Source of the DNA: Antedon mediterranea
Lineage: Eukaryota; Echinodermata; Crinoidea; Comatulida; Antedonidae
DNA: 64,000 nucleotides
Assembly (NCBI RefSeq): GCF_964355755.1
Contig: NC_092680.1
Span: 8,533,001-8,597,000, forward strand
Direction of reading: 5' to 3'
The notes under the pieces were generated by a model, which saw only the letters and a list, made by a program, of their open reading frames with translations, was not told the origin of the DNA and did not search any database. The translations under genes and the position numbers were made by a program. This document shows positions 30,168 through 41,748 of the stretch, piece after piece; position 1 is the first letter of the stretch, and every line of letters begins with the position of its first letter.

Positions 30168-30380
30168 CATTAAAAAAAACATTGTAAGAAACCAACAGAA
30201 AGGTACAAAACTATATAGAAATTTATATACATTATTATTATTATCTATATCTAAACACAGAAGTAATTTTAATTAACACAAAATAGTGTATACGGTAATA
30301 ATTTAATTAATTTTCTTTAAATAATAGGCCTATAATACAATATATTTTTTAAATATCAGAGTTTCGCACAATGTTTTCTT

Positions 30381-30595
30381 CAGGCTTAACACAATAGGAC
30401 AATAACGATCGATGATAAATGGATAACATTTTTCTACCATAAAACAAAAGAGATTCTAGAAGAGTTTTTTATTTTAGAACTATTGGATAATCATTTAATT
30501 TGTCTTTGATAAAGATAATATGTTTTTAAATCCAATCAAATGACATCATGGTTAATAAGAATAATAACAATACAGTGGCATATTAAAAGTGAGAT
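30381..30595 (+). mobile_element. half copy of the TAAAGGCCC foldback MITE
   Basis: The segments GGACAATAACGATCGATGATAA, AAAACAAAAGAGATT and AATCAAATGACATCATGGTTA follow in the same order as in the left half of the element at 54907-55312. The second half is missing. Confidence 0.6.
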
Positions 30596-30956
30596 AATAT
30601 TTATTATTCTACCGTGATGTATATAATCCAATTTCGATCAACGTTTACACACATTTTATTTGTTCCATTACCTACGCACTCAGAGCATGTCAAATGTCTT
30701 GATATGAGCATAAGAAATATAATTATAATATACAAATTAATTCTAATTAATTCTTAAAATGTTTGTTAACCAAGCTAAGAGAGTATAATAATATACATAG
30801 TCTTAGTCATTCAAAATGTTATTCTATGGTAGTTTTTGCAATAAGTACATTTTGTTATACTGCAATAGGTGAAAGATAAACAAAAAGGTAGTTCACAGTA
30901 GAATCAATTTGTCATGGTCGCTTAAGGAAACTAAGAGAATATATAGCCGTACAATA

Positions 30957-31509
30957 TTAAAGATGTATTGTCCCTTTGACTAATTCCAAAAAAATAAGAA
31001 ATAAAAGATTTCGAAAAAAGTGGGTCATTTTGAAGTATCATAATAGTTATTAACTATCACCAAAAATTTTTCGAAAAAAACAAAATTTAACTGAAATACA
31101 GACGTTTTTTGGTTAAAAAAATAACTTTGACTTCCAGTCAAAGTTTTCAATCAAAACATATCCCATAATGCAACGCACTTGTTTGGCTACTCTGTATGCA
31201 TATCATAAAACTTCCTCATGATCTGTGTGAAAATACCTTCTTAACCGTGACTAGTTGTAAACAATCATAATTTAGCATATGCATAATGCGTACTCATGGT
31301 TTGAAATCTTTGTTTACTTTCGCTCGTGACGATTTTCCAGATGAAATGTAATTAAACTAATTTACCTGTTAATTACGTAAACTTGTTGTTTTTGGCTCGA
31401 ATTTTCGACTTAAAGTGAATAACTTTAATATTACTTTGATATGGCCACTTTAAATTTAGAATATTTTAACTATCATTTTTTTGTGTTTCAATGGACAATA
31501 CATCTTTAA
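30957..31509. mobile_element. complete TTAA-flanked MITE (piggyBac-like)
   Basis: 545 bp (30961-31505) bounded by inverted ends AGATGTATTGTCC / GGACAATACATCT and by TTAA on each side (30957-30960, 31506-31509). TTAA duplication is the hallmark of piggyBac-type transposition. There is no transposase, so it is non-autonomous. Related copies lie at 25139, 28139 and about 47330-47597. Confidence 0.8.
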
Positions 31510-34500
31510 TATTATTTGATAATAATTTTTAAGATACATTGTTAAATACCTAAATTACGTGATGATCATCAAGATATTTTTTTTTTTTAAGAAAAAAAAT
31601 AATATAAAAGCATTCACGTGACAATGAAGATTTAATCAACTAACAGAAACGTTGATACAGAAATAACTTACAAAAAGTTTTAATAGTATCTTTCTGGGTA
31701 TAATATAAATATATGTGTTTTATCTATAAAATGATGTATTGAAATAATGATTCCACATCAAATTACAATATATCCTTGCGGCACTATGATACTTTTAGTA
31801 ACTGTATAATGGCGTATAGCCTTTTCGATCTCACATTACCTTACGAGATTGGTGTACCATTTTATGGTAGATATTTTCTTGATTGTCTAATAAGCCAAAT
31901 AGAAATGATTTTCCTCAAATAACAGATATTGATATCGTCTACTTTAAAAAGTCCCGACTCTACTTGATGCAAAATTGTAGACGAGAATTAGTTAAAAGGA
32001 GTACCTTTTAAGGTAAGTGATTGTTTGTTCGTCTTGAAATTCACTTTACTTGATAATGTTACGTAAAAAAATGAAATTCATTTATAAAAACACAATTCAA
32101 AATATATGTATAAATATATAGTTGATGAAGGCAATAATAACCTAAATTTGAGAACATTTCAGGAAACTTTGTTTAACACGTTTGTTGATTTCGATTTTTA
32201 TTCAAACAGTGAGTGATATAGATAATAATATTATATATTATACATTATAAATTATAAAACATCTAAAAATGTTTTTTTTTGTTTAAATCACAAACTTTGT
32301 TAATTTCGATTTTTAATTAAACAAACAGTGAGTGATATAGATAATAATATTATATATTTTACATTATAAATTATAAAACATCTAAAATTGTTTTTTGGTT
32401 TAAATCACAAGACTTTATAGAACGGACGGATTTTCTTAAATGACAGTTTCCCAAATCCACGATTCCAAATTCTATTTGTCTTAGTATTTTAGTGGGATTT
32501 TTTTCAAATTTAAAAGAAAACAAACTATATAAAATAATTATAATTATTTTTTATTTTTGAATTTTACTGTGAAATTACTAGAACGTCTAAAAATAAAAAC
32601 TCTATACGGTTTTTTTTAATACTCAATTCTTATACATGTCTTTTTAGTCAGCTTTTTTTTCTTGTCTACTTCATTATGCTCATAATAATTTATATATCTG
32701 TTGAATTATCGACGTGTTTTAAAATAATACCAACAGCAAAGAAAACGTGAAATTTGGCCTCTAACGTATATATTTTATTTCCATTTAATATCGAATAACA
32801 ATAAATTATTTAAATAACAATAAATCTTGATTTGGTTTGTTCAATTTTTAATAAAATCCAATCAAGTTTATTACAGATATAAGCAATTTAGTTGTTTGTT
32901 GGTAAAAGACAGTTATTATTGAATGAGAATTCAACAATAGAATTTAATGGAAATAGCATACAAAATACATCTGTATGAGGTAAAGGAGAGATATAATATG
33001 AAGGTACACTTTTCAGATTAAGAAATAACAATGTACGTATATAAAATAAACGACGTAGAAGCAGTATTTCCCCATTGTTCACTGCTATTAGTATCAATAT
33101 GAATGGAATTGAAATCGTATTTTCAATCCATTGGTACAAAGATAACAACCTCAATTCATTTTATTTTTAGATAATGTAACAACGCCGTGTATAAAGTACT
33201 TCTGGCTAATAACGAATCAAATAGATTATACAAATACCCACGTTTATATTATTGAGATATTGTGAAAACAAAAAGTTTATTCAAATGTCCTCTACCAACA
33301 AAATAGTTTGATAAATCGTCTCTACTGAAACAGAATTATGTGGGTAACAATGGTTTATATAGTATCAATTGAGATACAAGGAAAATACAGAAATGTCAAC
33401 GTAAATATACAGAAATTCCCAGCAAAATTTGTTGCAAAATTGTTATTATTATTTGTTATTAAGTTAAGATACGAATCAATCCATATCATAAAAGAAGAAA
33501 ACAACCATTCCTTTTGCACATTGTTAGCATCTTAACTTTGAGTGTCATTGAAAATCAAGAATTATCAAGAAATATCAAAATTTGAACGCGCGCGTACATC
33601 AAAGTTTATCATTGCGTTACTGAATGTTGATAATCAGAATATATCCTTCCTATTTTCACACACAGAAACATTTTTTTAAGTGACCATGAAGGAAATAAAA
33701 ATCTTATTTTTTATGTCGAATCTAATTCTCTATTAGTTTCCGATGTCTATTTTCCGTGTCTAAGTTTACGATCATGTACGACATACTTTGCGAACACAGC
33801 GCATCTTTACTTGGTGTTTTAGAAATGTATACTTTCTTACTTTAAACCATATCAATTCACCACTCATCAATCAATGACAAAATACTAAACTGAACGACTT
33901 TCTATCGTAATTCATTGCTACCATTTAGCGAAACATACACATCGATAAACGTACCTTCAAACATGCACAAAGGTTGCCGAAATGTCGCAAAGAAACATAG
34001 GTTCGAATCTATAAAAACAAATACATTTCTAACAGAAAGAAAAACTCTAAACAGACAATGTGAAATAATAGATATTTTTTATAATGTTAAAAAACAATTA
34101 CATTAAATGTACTTAAATTAAGGTAATCGTACAGAATTTTAAATTACGTAAACGTACCGTACGTACAATTATACGTTAAATGCATCGTACTTCAAATACG
34201 TTAAAACCAGTAAACAATTTTTTGTTCGATTATTAAAAGTATATTAGTATAGTAACATCATATAACCAATTTGGCCAAAACCATCTGTATTGGGTAAGTA
34301 TATAAAATATTATTGAATAACTGTATTTATTCTATACAATAATTGCAAATGAAAACTCAACTATAGAGATGCATTTTAATGATACAATAAATAAAATGTT
34401 TTGGGTTTAATCAAATATCGAATTATTTTGTATATTAATTAATTTATAATTTTGAATATAATAATGTATAATAAATGACAAACAAGATAACAGTAATGTC

Positions 34501-35385
34501 TTAACGCCTACTCATTACGTCGTAATCAGTTAAAAAATAAAAAATAAAACAACGAAGACAATTTTTAGTTTTAGAAGATAAGAATGCATCCATCGCTGCC
34601 GCAGTTCAGAGTATGTTGAAAGTGCTAAGGTTATAATTGAGTATTTAATGGGTTGTTGGTTAAAGATGATGTAAACAATATTAAATGAAAACCTATGTAG
34701 ACAATTAAGTGCACACGATAAATCTTCATTATTTTACACTGCTTTTACCAATTCGGTTGAAAGGTATGGTAAGCAACAAGAGCATTAATTACACTACTCA
34801 GTTGGAAAGCACTAGAATTATTGGCAGCACTGACATAACGTGAGGGGAGCAGCATGTTTGAAAAGTGGTAACAACCAAGTCCAAACGCCATGAGAAATGA
34901 TCGTTGGAATAATAGCACTGTACAAATGAAAATTATCATTATATTTTATATAACACCTAAATTAATTCCTGTCATTTGATTAGACGAATGTGGGTCACAT
35001 GGGGTGCACTATCCAACGATCGTTTAATAGTACTTTTTTGTGTACGGAAAAAATTTCGTTTCGCGTTTGAAAAATATTTTGTTTTATACTATTGATTTTG
35101 AAATACAACATCGCCACCTATTTTGTGCTTTCGCCGCAAATTGAATGTTAGGTTTAGCGATAAAAGTACATCTTTTGGAGCGATATATATGTACTAATTT
35201 AGATCAAAAAGGCACTAAAATTAGCTTTAGCTCGTTTGTAGGATTTTGATAAATTAATGGGAGCATCTCTACAAGACGTGAAGACCATAATAAGCCTAAA
35301 TGAGTTCAAATTGTCTGTCGAAGTTTTGCCTTTCGGCCAAGCTAGTACTAGGTTTAGCCTATGCCTAGCTAGATGTAATATAAAA
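31510..35385. other. intergenic, no gene seen
   Basis: AT-rich DNA. The open frames at 32888-33154 (-), 33338-33535 (+), 33915-34106 (+) and 34745-34939 (-) have no recognised motif and lack convincing splice or start context. Confidence 0.4.
32181..32411 (+). repeat. 115-bp tandem duplication
   Basis: Two adjacent copies (about 32181-32294 and 32295-32411) that share GAGTGATATAGATAATAATA and TTATAAAACATCTAAAA. They differ by a few substitutions and an 8-bp insertion in the second. Confidence 0.85.
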
Positions 35386-35515
35386 CAAATGATGAATGTT
35401 TTATATTCGTGTAATGGTACAAATAATGGCTTTTGGTGAATGATGAAAGGTTATATTTCATCATTCACCTCATGCCATTATTTGTACCATTACACTCATA
35501 AACATTCATTATTTG
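35386..35515. repeat. 60-bp near-perfect inverted repeat (hairpin)
   Basis: The left arm 35386-35448 and right arm 35456-35515 are reverse complements except for a 3-4 nt size difference and a few mismatches. They share GTGTAATGGTACAAATAATG and GGTGAATGATGAAA. The loop is about 7 nt. If transcribed, either strand would fold into a long hairpin. A small inverted duplication, a solo foldback element or a small-RNA precursor are all possible. Confidence 0.85.
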
Positions 35516-36427
35516 AATAATATAAAATGGTAAGCTAGGAGGCGCTGTGATAGTTCGGTGTGGTTTCACTTCTATTTATGACCTTTTAAGGCTATCGATT
35601 TTCTTTTAAATAAAAAAAATAGTGCCCGTTCAAATTTGTTTTTACCTTTTTTTTTGTCTATGTAGGATCGACCAACTTTTATTTCTTCATCAATAAAATT
35701 TTCGTTTACAATGCATTGCACATGAGCAATGTAATGATACAATACAGTATAATTGACATTAAATAACTTCCAGTACATCTGATATCTCACTCCTACCATT
35801 ACATTTTATATAATAGTATAAGGAAAGAAGATAAAAAAATTCCTCTATGTTATACACTCTTTACCCGTTTTTCAATCCTTAACAATGTAGGCCTACGTAT
35901 AATTTACCACAGAATTCTTTATTTTATAACTCTTTTTATCTCTTTCAGGCAATCAAAAAAAAGTTATATTTTACTTTACCTAAATATCAATTTTATAAAC
36001 GTTAATTTTATACCTTGCTAAATTGTTGAGGTCCATATCTGACCACATTTTTTTGCCCTTTCTTTATTTATTAAAAACTCACAATTGATTATACCTTCTA
36101 ACTCCGCAGTGAACATTAACCATGAACATTTTTTAACAAGTCCTAGTCTATGTTTGACTTTACTTTTATAAACACAGAAAGTTAAAATGGAAAATATTTC
36201 ATTAATTTTGACATCATATTTTCCAAGTAAAATTTTCTCCCATGTAACTTCCTGAGTAAATGCAAAACATGTTTTCAGCATAGCGCAACAAATTTGTTTT
36301 TACCTAACAAAGAAACAACACTAGTAATATATTCGTAAATAAATTTTGTAATAATATTATCATTAGTAAATTCATCTATGACCTGATCTGACATAATACA
36401 ATCTCATTCGGTCGTCGTAAAGAAGTT

Positions 36428-36852
36428 GGTATAAACAAAGAACTTATAACACAAGAATCTCCTGTTCTTCAATTTGCATTCAAAACACAGTATCGGAAGT
36501 ACAGGGTTAAAAGGTCAAACTGGGCGACGCCATTTCACAGCATGGAGCAGCGCCCCTTCCAAACTAGGAAGTCAATTACTCTACCCCCCTAGAGTATTAG
36601 CACAACCCCTCTATGATTTTGACTTTCTAATTTGATGCGGGCGCCCTACTCCTCAGTCAATTACTCTATCCCCCCTAGAGCATTAGCAGATCCCCTATAT
36701 GATTTTGACTTTCTAATTTGATGCGGGCGCCCTACTCCATGGCTCACAATGGCGCCACCCATAGCTCTATTCTATCCCACAATGCCTTTCGAAATTGTTA
36801 CGCGCTTCGGACGAACAGGAGATTCTTGTGTTATAAGTTCTTTGGTATAAAC
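36428..36852. mobile_element. 407-bp non-autonomous element, 31-bp TIRs, 9-bp TSD
   Basis: The element occupies 36437-36843. It begins AAAGAACTTATAACACAAGA and ends with the exact reverse complement; the inverted repeats are perfect over 31 bp. Immediately outside, GGTATAAAC is duplicated at 36428-36436 and 36844-36852. A 9-bp duplication fits Mutator-like elements. The interior has an 85-bp-period direct repeat (36571-36652 and 36656-36738) and is distinctly GC-richer than its flanks. There is no transposase, so it is a MITE. Perfect ends indicate a young insertion. Confidence 0.9.
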
Positions 36853-38010
36853 AACAAAAATAAGTTCGTTAATTTCCTAAACAAATTTCGGTCTAACGAA
36901 GGGTAATTTAAAGATGCCCAAAACGGCGCGAAAGTCGGACGTTTGGTGGGAGAAAGAAGACTAAAGTTTCAGGAGGGTGCTATAATACTTATATGTTGGT
37001 TTTACGCCCATATTTTGTTATTTTGTTGTTGTATGCTTTTATATAAATAATATTTCTGAAATAAATAAAATAAAATAATTGATTAACCAACAAGTAATTG
37101 ATTAATCCTTTATGTTCTACTACATTATGTGTGTGAAAAACTGTTATTTTTAGATCATTACCTTTAGGCTTATATCATATTTATTTTTTAACTTGTGTAC
37201 ATTTTCTGCGTGCGATATATAAGATAAATAAGAAAATTGATAATAATAATTACAAATTGTTTAATTCAACAGCCTTACTCCCTCTCTGGAATTCGTGATA
37301 GGTAACATTATTTTATATAGAGGGCAGTGTATTGTTTAATCCGACATTCACATTCACTAAGTATTACTTCAATTCAATGGTGTCAGCCCGGGTGTCAACT
37401 TATTGAACTTGAACTAGTAACTCTTCCCGTTTGTAAGTACTTGCTGTTAGCATACTTCACGTTGCGTGTACGTTAATACCGACGTTTGTTCTAATCTATT
37501 ATATATAGCCTAAATAGGCCTATATTCGAGATATCTCTTAAATATTCTACCTACTGGGTCAATAGTTTACAGCGAACCATCTAAGTGACATTGTATCATC
37601 TTGAGGGGGACTACAAGGAAGTGAAACTGATTGTAATAAGAAAGTCTACATTGTAATTACTTTTCATATTTCTTTTTGTATATAGCTATCTCGATGAGTA
37701 AATATTATGTATGTATCGATATACAGTATATACATTGAGATGTAGTGATTGAGATATTTATATAATTATATAGTGTGTTTTAATTTTATAGGCCTAGACT
37801 CATTAGAGTTCATTCACAATAGGCCTACCAACGTAATTAATTGACCAGTTGTTTACCATATTGGAGCAATGTGTGTATAACCTCTAGGATTTTCCAAACG
37901 TAAACTAGTTAATAATGAAAGGAATTTGTTATGTTAATCTTAAAATGTTGTCGTTAAGTCGCCGTCCAAAAACCAAAACAAAGGCGTAAGCGTGTTGTTT
38001 ATCAAGACCG
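36853..38010. other. intergenic, upstream of the TLR gene
   Basis: No coding signal. Three TAGGCCTA octamers fall within about 310 bp (37515, 37789, 37820). Confidence 0.4.
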
Positions 38011-38054
38011 AGTATATAACCAAGAAGACCATAGAAGCAAGTCAGAGCGAAGAG
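38011..38054 (+). promoter_or_regulatory. candidate TLR promoter and short 5' exon
   Basis: A TATA-like AGTATATAAC at 38011-38020 is followed about 35 bp later by a donor-like GAAGAG/GTAAAT (exon end 38054). The first coding exon of the TLR is preceded by a clear acceptor (TTTTTTCAG/ATAAA), so an upstream non-coding exon is required. This is the best candidate I see, but it is unproven. Confidence 0.35.
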
Positions 38055-38163
38055 GTAAATGAGTGGTGCAGAGAAAAATGAAATTACAATTTAATTTCAC
38101 TCTCCACTGGGTAGTGGTGGTTCAGAGAAAACACTCGTGAGAACCAATTTTCAATTTCGTTAT

Positions 38164-38174
38164 GGGAAATTCCC
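38164..38174. promoter_or_regulatory. perfect kappaB/Rel palindrome GGGAAATTCCC
   Basis: An exact symmetric NF-kappaB consensus, about 110 bp downstream of the candidate 5' exon and 434 bp upstream of the TLR ATG. TLRs signal to NF-kappaB, so feedback control of the receptor gene would be natural. Binding is inferred. Confidence 0.45.
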
Positions 38175-38597
38175 CATTGATGTGAAGAAGATTTATTTAG
38201 TAATTGATAAAACCTCACCAACCGTAACTTTTGTCTACGGCACTACTGTATGAATCGCTTAAAATACAAGGAAAAACATTTGCAATATTACTGCATTAGC
38301 TTCCTTGTTCGATTGTTTTCTCTCGCTGTGCGAATCTTCAACATTTTTATTTTTCTAATTGTAATTATATCTAATGTATGATGTAATTGTGAATATTTGT
38401 TTTGTTTACTATATTTCTGTAAAGGAAAACAATGTTTCCTTTTATATATGGAACAAATAAATATTTAATTTGCTATGCATTATATAATAAATGTAATATC
38501 ATACAATAACATATGACTAAATAAAGTATTTTGAAAATAAAAACTGAAGTTAATATTGCATTTTTTTTTAATTTTTCAGATAAAAACATCATCTTCA

Positions 38598-39673
38598 ATG
38601 GCTTTGTTAAAGATGTTTTATTTGAAGATATTTTGTTTGGTTATTTCGTCGGTGACTGTTGCTGGTTACCAAAATTCTTCATGCTACGATTATGATCCAT
38701 TTTATATTGATGGGGCTCCTCGTAACGCCAGTGAATTACGATGTCCTAATGAATGCAAGTGCTTATACTGTCCACAACATGTAAACGGAAATGACGTATA
38801 CTATGGTCACAATGTTTACTGTACAACCCTACGATTAAAATCCGTTCCATTAAAGAGTACGGTACCAACTGATGTATATTATTCGCTGAGATATAACTAT
38901 ATAACCGCTATAAAAGATAATTCGTTCAGCACATTATCTGATTTACAATTTTTGCGTATAGATGATAATGACTTGAAATACGATCTGATTGAAAGAAATT
39001 CATTTCGTGGTTTGAAAAATGTTATCAGTTTATCGTTGGATAGAAACAAATTGTTGGGTAGACTTTTAGCAGCCTGGTTTGTAGACTTGGTTTCTTTGGA
39101 AATTCTAGATGTTGAAAACTGTGGGTTAACTTCAATAGAAAGCAACATATTTCAGAATTCTAAACAGTTGACAAAAATTCACATTTCTCATAACAATATT
39201 GTATCATTTCCGACAAACTTTTTACAAAATCTTCCATCGCTCAACTACATATTCATGGAGTATAATAAACTGTCATATATTCCTAATAAAGCCTTTAAAG
39301 GATCTAACAACATTAAGAAAATTATCATTTCCGACAATTCTCTTTCTACTATCTCAGAAAATGTCGGTATACAAAATTTGACAAAGTTGCAGACACTTGA
39401 CGTAGATTTTAATCATTTAGTATGTGATTGCAATATGGTATGGTTTAGAAAATGGATTGTAATGACAAACGTCACCATTGAGAATCTCAAGTATACAAAA
39501 TGCAAGATGAATGGGATCGCAGGATACAGTCAGTTCTTGCTGAATTTTGACCCTGACAGTTTACAGTGCAGTAAATTAATGAAATATTTAAAGATTATAC
39601 TTCCACCCGCATCTGCTAGTATTATGGTCGTGATAATTGTGATTCTTTTGTATAACTTCAGATATGATATAAG
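38598..39673 (+). CDS. TLR exon: ectodomain and transmembrane segment
   Basis: Encodes the signal peptide, LRRs, cap and transmembrane helix. Donor AAG/GTAACG. Without splicing the frame stops four bases after the junction. The exon itself begins at 38580, after TTTTTTCAG. Confidence 0.9.
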
Positions 39674-40665
39674 GTAACGTCAATAAAGCAATTCAACATT
39701 TTAAAACTCATTTCACCAAGAAACATCTTTCTGTGTAAATTCAAGTTTAGTTCAAATTTACATCTAATACGAAACTATAAGTCCTAATGGTTGGCCGTGT
39801 GTGTCAAGTGTCCCAGTTCTAATGTCCTGTGTAGCAGCATTGGTTGCTTTTGTCGATTTTCTCAACATTATTTTCTTTATTTCTTTCAACAAAGTCCTTG
39901 GATGGTTTAGATTTGTTCGTACAGTTTCATAAGAAAATAATTACAATATATTTTGCATACCCTTTTGAAACCTCTCACTAATAGTAAAATCTTCTATAAC
40001 CTACCGTACCTAATGTCAATAGAATAATATTTTAGACATAATTATTATTAGTCGATAAAAAAGATCTATAAAACACAATTTGACTTTTATACATATTCTG
40101 GACATATTCTAGGTTCTGGATACAAAGACGTCGTCTTCGTAAGCAGTACGAACAGCTTGACAACCAAGGACCACCTCCGATCAACGGAGAAGACATTCGG
40201 TATGACGCCTTCGTATCTTACAACAGCAAGGACAAAGACTGGGTTCTCAAAGTTTTACAACCATCGTTAGAAGATCAAAGAAACTTTAAACTTTGCGTTG
40301 ACTACCGAGATTTTATTCCGGGTGAAGCAGTTGTAAACAACATATCGAATGCTGTAAAATATAGCCGAAAAGTACTGATGGTTGTTTCAAAAAATTTTGC
40401 AAAAAGTGAGTGGTGTTACTTCGAGCTGGAAATGGCCCGCATGCGCATGTTCGACAATCATGAAGACATCTTAGTTGTGGTGTTACTTGAGAAGGTGTCA
40501 TCTAAACATATGCCAGTGCTCTTACACAAGATATTGACCAAGAAAACGTATATTGAGTGGGAAGATCATCCAGACAGACTGCCATTATTTTGGGCAAAAT
40601 TAGAAACAGCGCTACTGTCACCTAATTGTCCCAGAGAAAGGCTGTTGGACCGGGACGCGGTTTAA
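38598..40665 (+). CDS. Toll-like receptor, short ectodomain (2 coding exons)
   Basis: Exons 38598-39673 and 40113-40665 join in phase 2 to give 542 residues. The order is: signal peptide (MALLKMFYLKIFCLVISS), Cys-rich N-terminal cap (CPNECKCLYC), about seven leucine-rich repeats, a single C-terminal LRR cap starting CDCNMVWFRKW, a transmembrane helix (ASIMVVIIVILLY), a basic juxtamembrane stretch and a TIR domain. TIR box 1 (RYDAFVSY), box 2 with the BB-loop proline (RDFIPGE) and box 3 (FW in LFWAKLE) are all present. That predicts a signalling-competent, MyD88-type receptor at the plasma or endosomal membrane. The ATG chosen lies 18 bp after a splice acceptor and begins the signal peptide; an ATG at 38556 lies inside that acceptor's upstream sequence. 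The ectodomain is far shorter than the 20 or so LRRs of typical TLRs. The ligand is unknown. Confidence 0.9.
40113..40665 (+). CDS. TLR exon: TIR domain
   Basis: The acceptor is ATATTCTAG at 40104-40112. The exon continues in frame as FWIQRRRLRKQYEQL and then the TIR domain, ending LLDRDAV with stop TAA at 40663-40665. The 439-bp intron separates membrane anchor from TIR domain, so the two modules are on separate exons. Confidence 0.92.
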
Positions 40666-40949
40666 AACACAAATGAAGACAAGTAATGGCAGGTAGTCAA
40701 GCCTATGTAAAATTCATTTTCATTCCGAATCTAGATAGCAAATTGAGACAACAGAAATCCATTGTAAAATAGGAACCATTTCATATTTGTTTGAGCTTGT
40801 GTTTATATTATAGCGTTTATGCGTTATCATGTTTAGTGGGTTAGTGCTGGATAAAGTGTAAAATTGTTGTTTGTAGATTATTACCTTTATATTATATTTA
40901 TTTCAAAACTTTATTCGCGCTGTATATATTTTAAAAAGAAAATAAATAA

Positions 40950-41505
40950 CACGCACGTGTCTGTTTGTTTGTCTGGTTGTTTGTTAGCAGGATTACTCAA
41001 AAAATTATTACAAGATCTTTATCAAAATAAAAATATAGATAGATACGTCGTTAATCTGGACCACTTTTTATTATAATTTTAAGACCTGCTAGTTTTAAAA
41101 GATAGACAATTTTTTCGAGAACTACTTGTCCAAAAAACTTCATATTTGTACAAGAGGAAAGGGTTATAATTTGTGATTTGATTTGTAACATGAAAACATA
41201 ATTTTATTTAAATTACAGGTTTTTTTATACGAGTAATTTTTAAAAACTTACTTCTTTTCAAATTCACCCGTTTGTTTTGGCGTTTCTGTTCTATTGTTAG
41301 TCAACTGAAACTACTGTTAGTTGAAAGGCTGGTTATTACATAACCATTACACCAAATTCGCATACACATGCTTGTAGTGAAATTAGCCTAAATCACACAC
41401 AGCATTAAGACATAAAAATAAAAAATATATTTGTTTCCCCGGTGAAATCTTATGTAGAGAGAATTTTACAGAAAAGGCACTCTCGGAGTGCCTTTCTAGT
41501 TGCTT
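40950..41505 (+). mobile_element. long repeat family, copy A
   Basis: Matches in reverse complement, with the same order of blocks, the sequence at 46809-48259. Shared blocks include TTTGTTAGCAGGATTACTCA, ACTTGTCCAAAAAACTTCAT, TCTATTGTTAGTCAAC and GTAGTGAAATTAGCCTAA. It ends in a perfect palindrome GGCACTC/GAGTGCC (41476-41492). No coding capacity is seen; the class is unknown. Confidence 0.75.
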
Positions 41506-41527
41506 AATGCAATCGTACTCCCGCTCT

Positions 41528-41715
41528 GTGGCCGTATTCACCAATCACACTTAAGTAAAATATTTCCCTTAAATCCTAAGAATTTCCCTTAAATCACAAA
41601 AAATTCAGGGTTTCACTTTAAGTGGTATTCACAAAGGGTTTTAGGTTAAGTGAAACATTTAACGTGGCCTATTTTGCCCTTAACTTTTAAGTGAGCTCAG
41701 AGGTCCCTTAAAAGT
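41528..41715. repeat. probable MITE remnant, CTTAAG-rich
   Basis: GGCCGTATTCACCAA followed by repeated CCCTTAAAT/ACTTAAGT blocks and an internal inverted pair GTTTCACTTTAAG / TTAAGTGAAAC. No clean termini or duplication could be defined. Confidence 0.3.
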
Positions 41716-41748
41716 TTCCTTAACTATTCAGTTAATGTTTTACTTAAT

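Noticed and set aside
38556-38597. ATG at 38556 as the TLR start
   Set aside because: It lies in the polypyrimidine/acceptor region upstream of the exon start at 38580; the ATG at 38598 begins a normal signal peptide.
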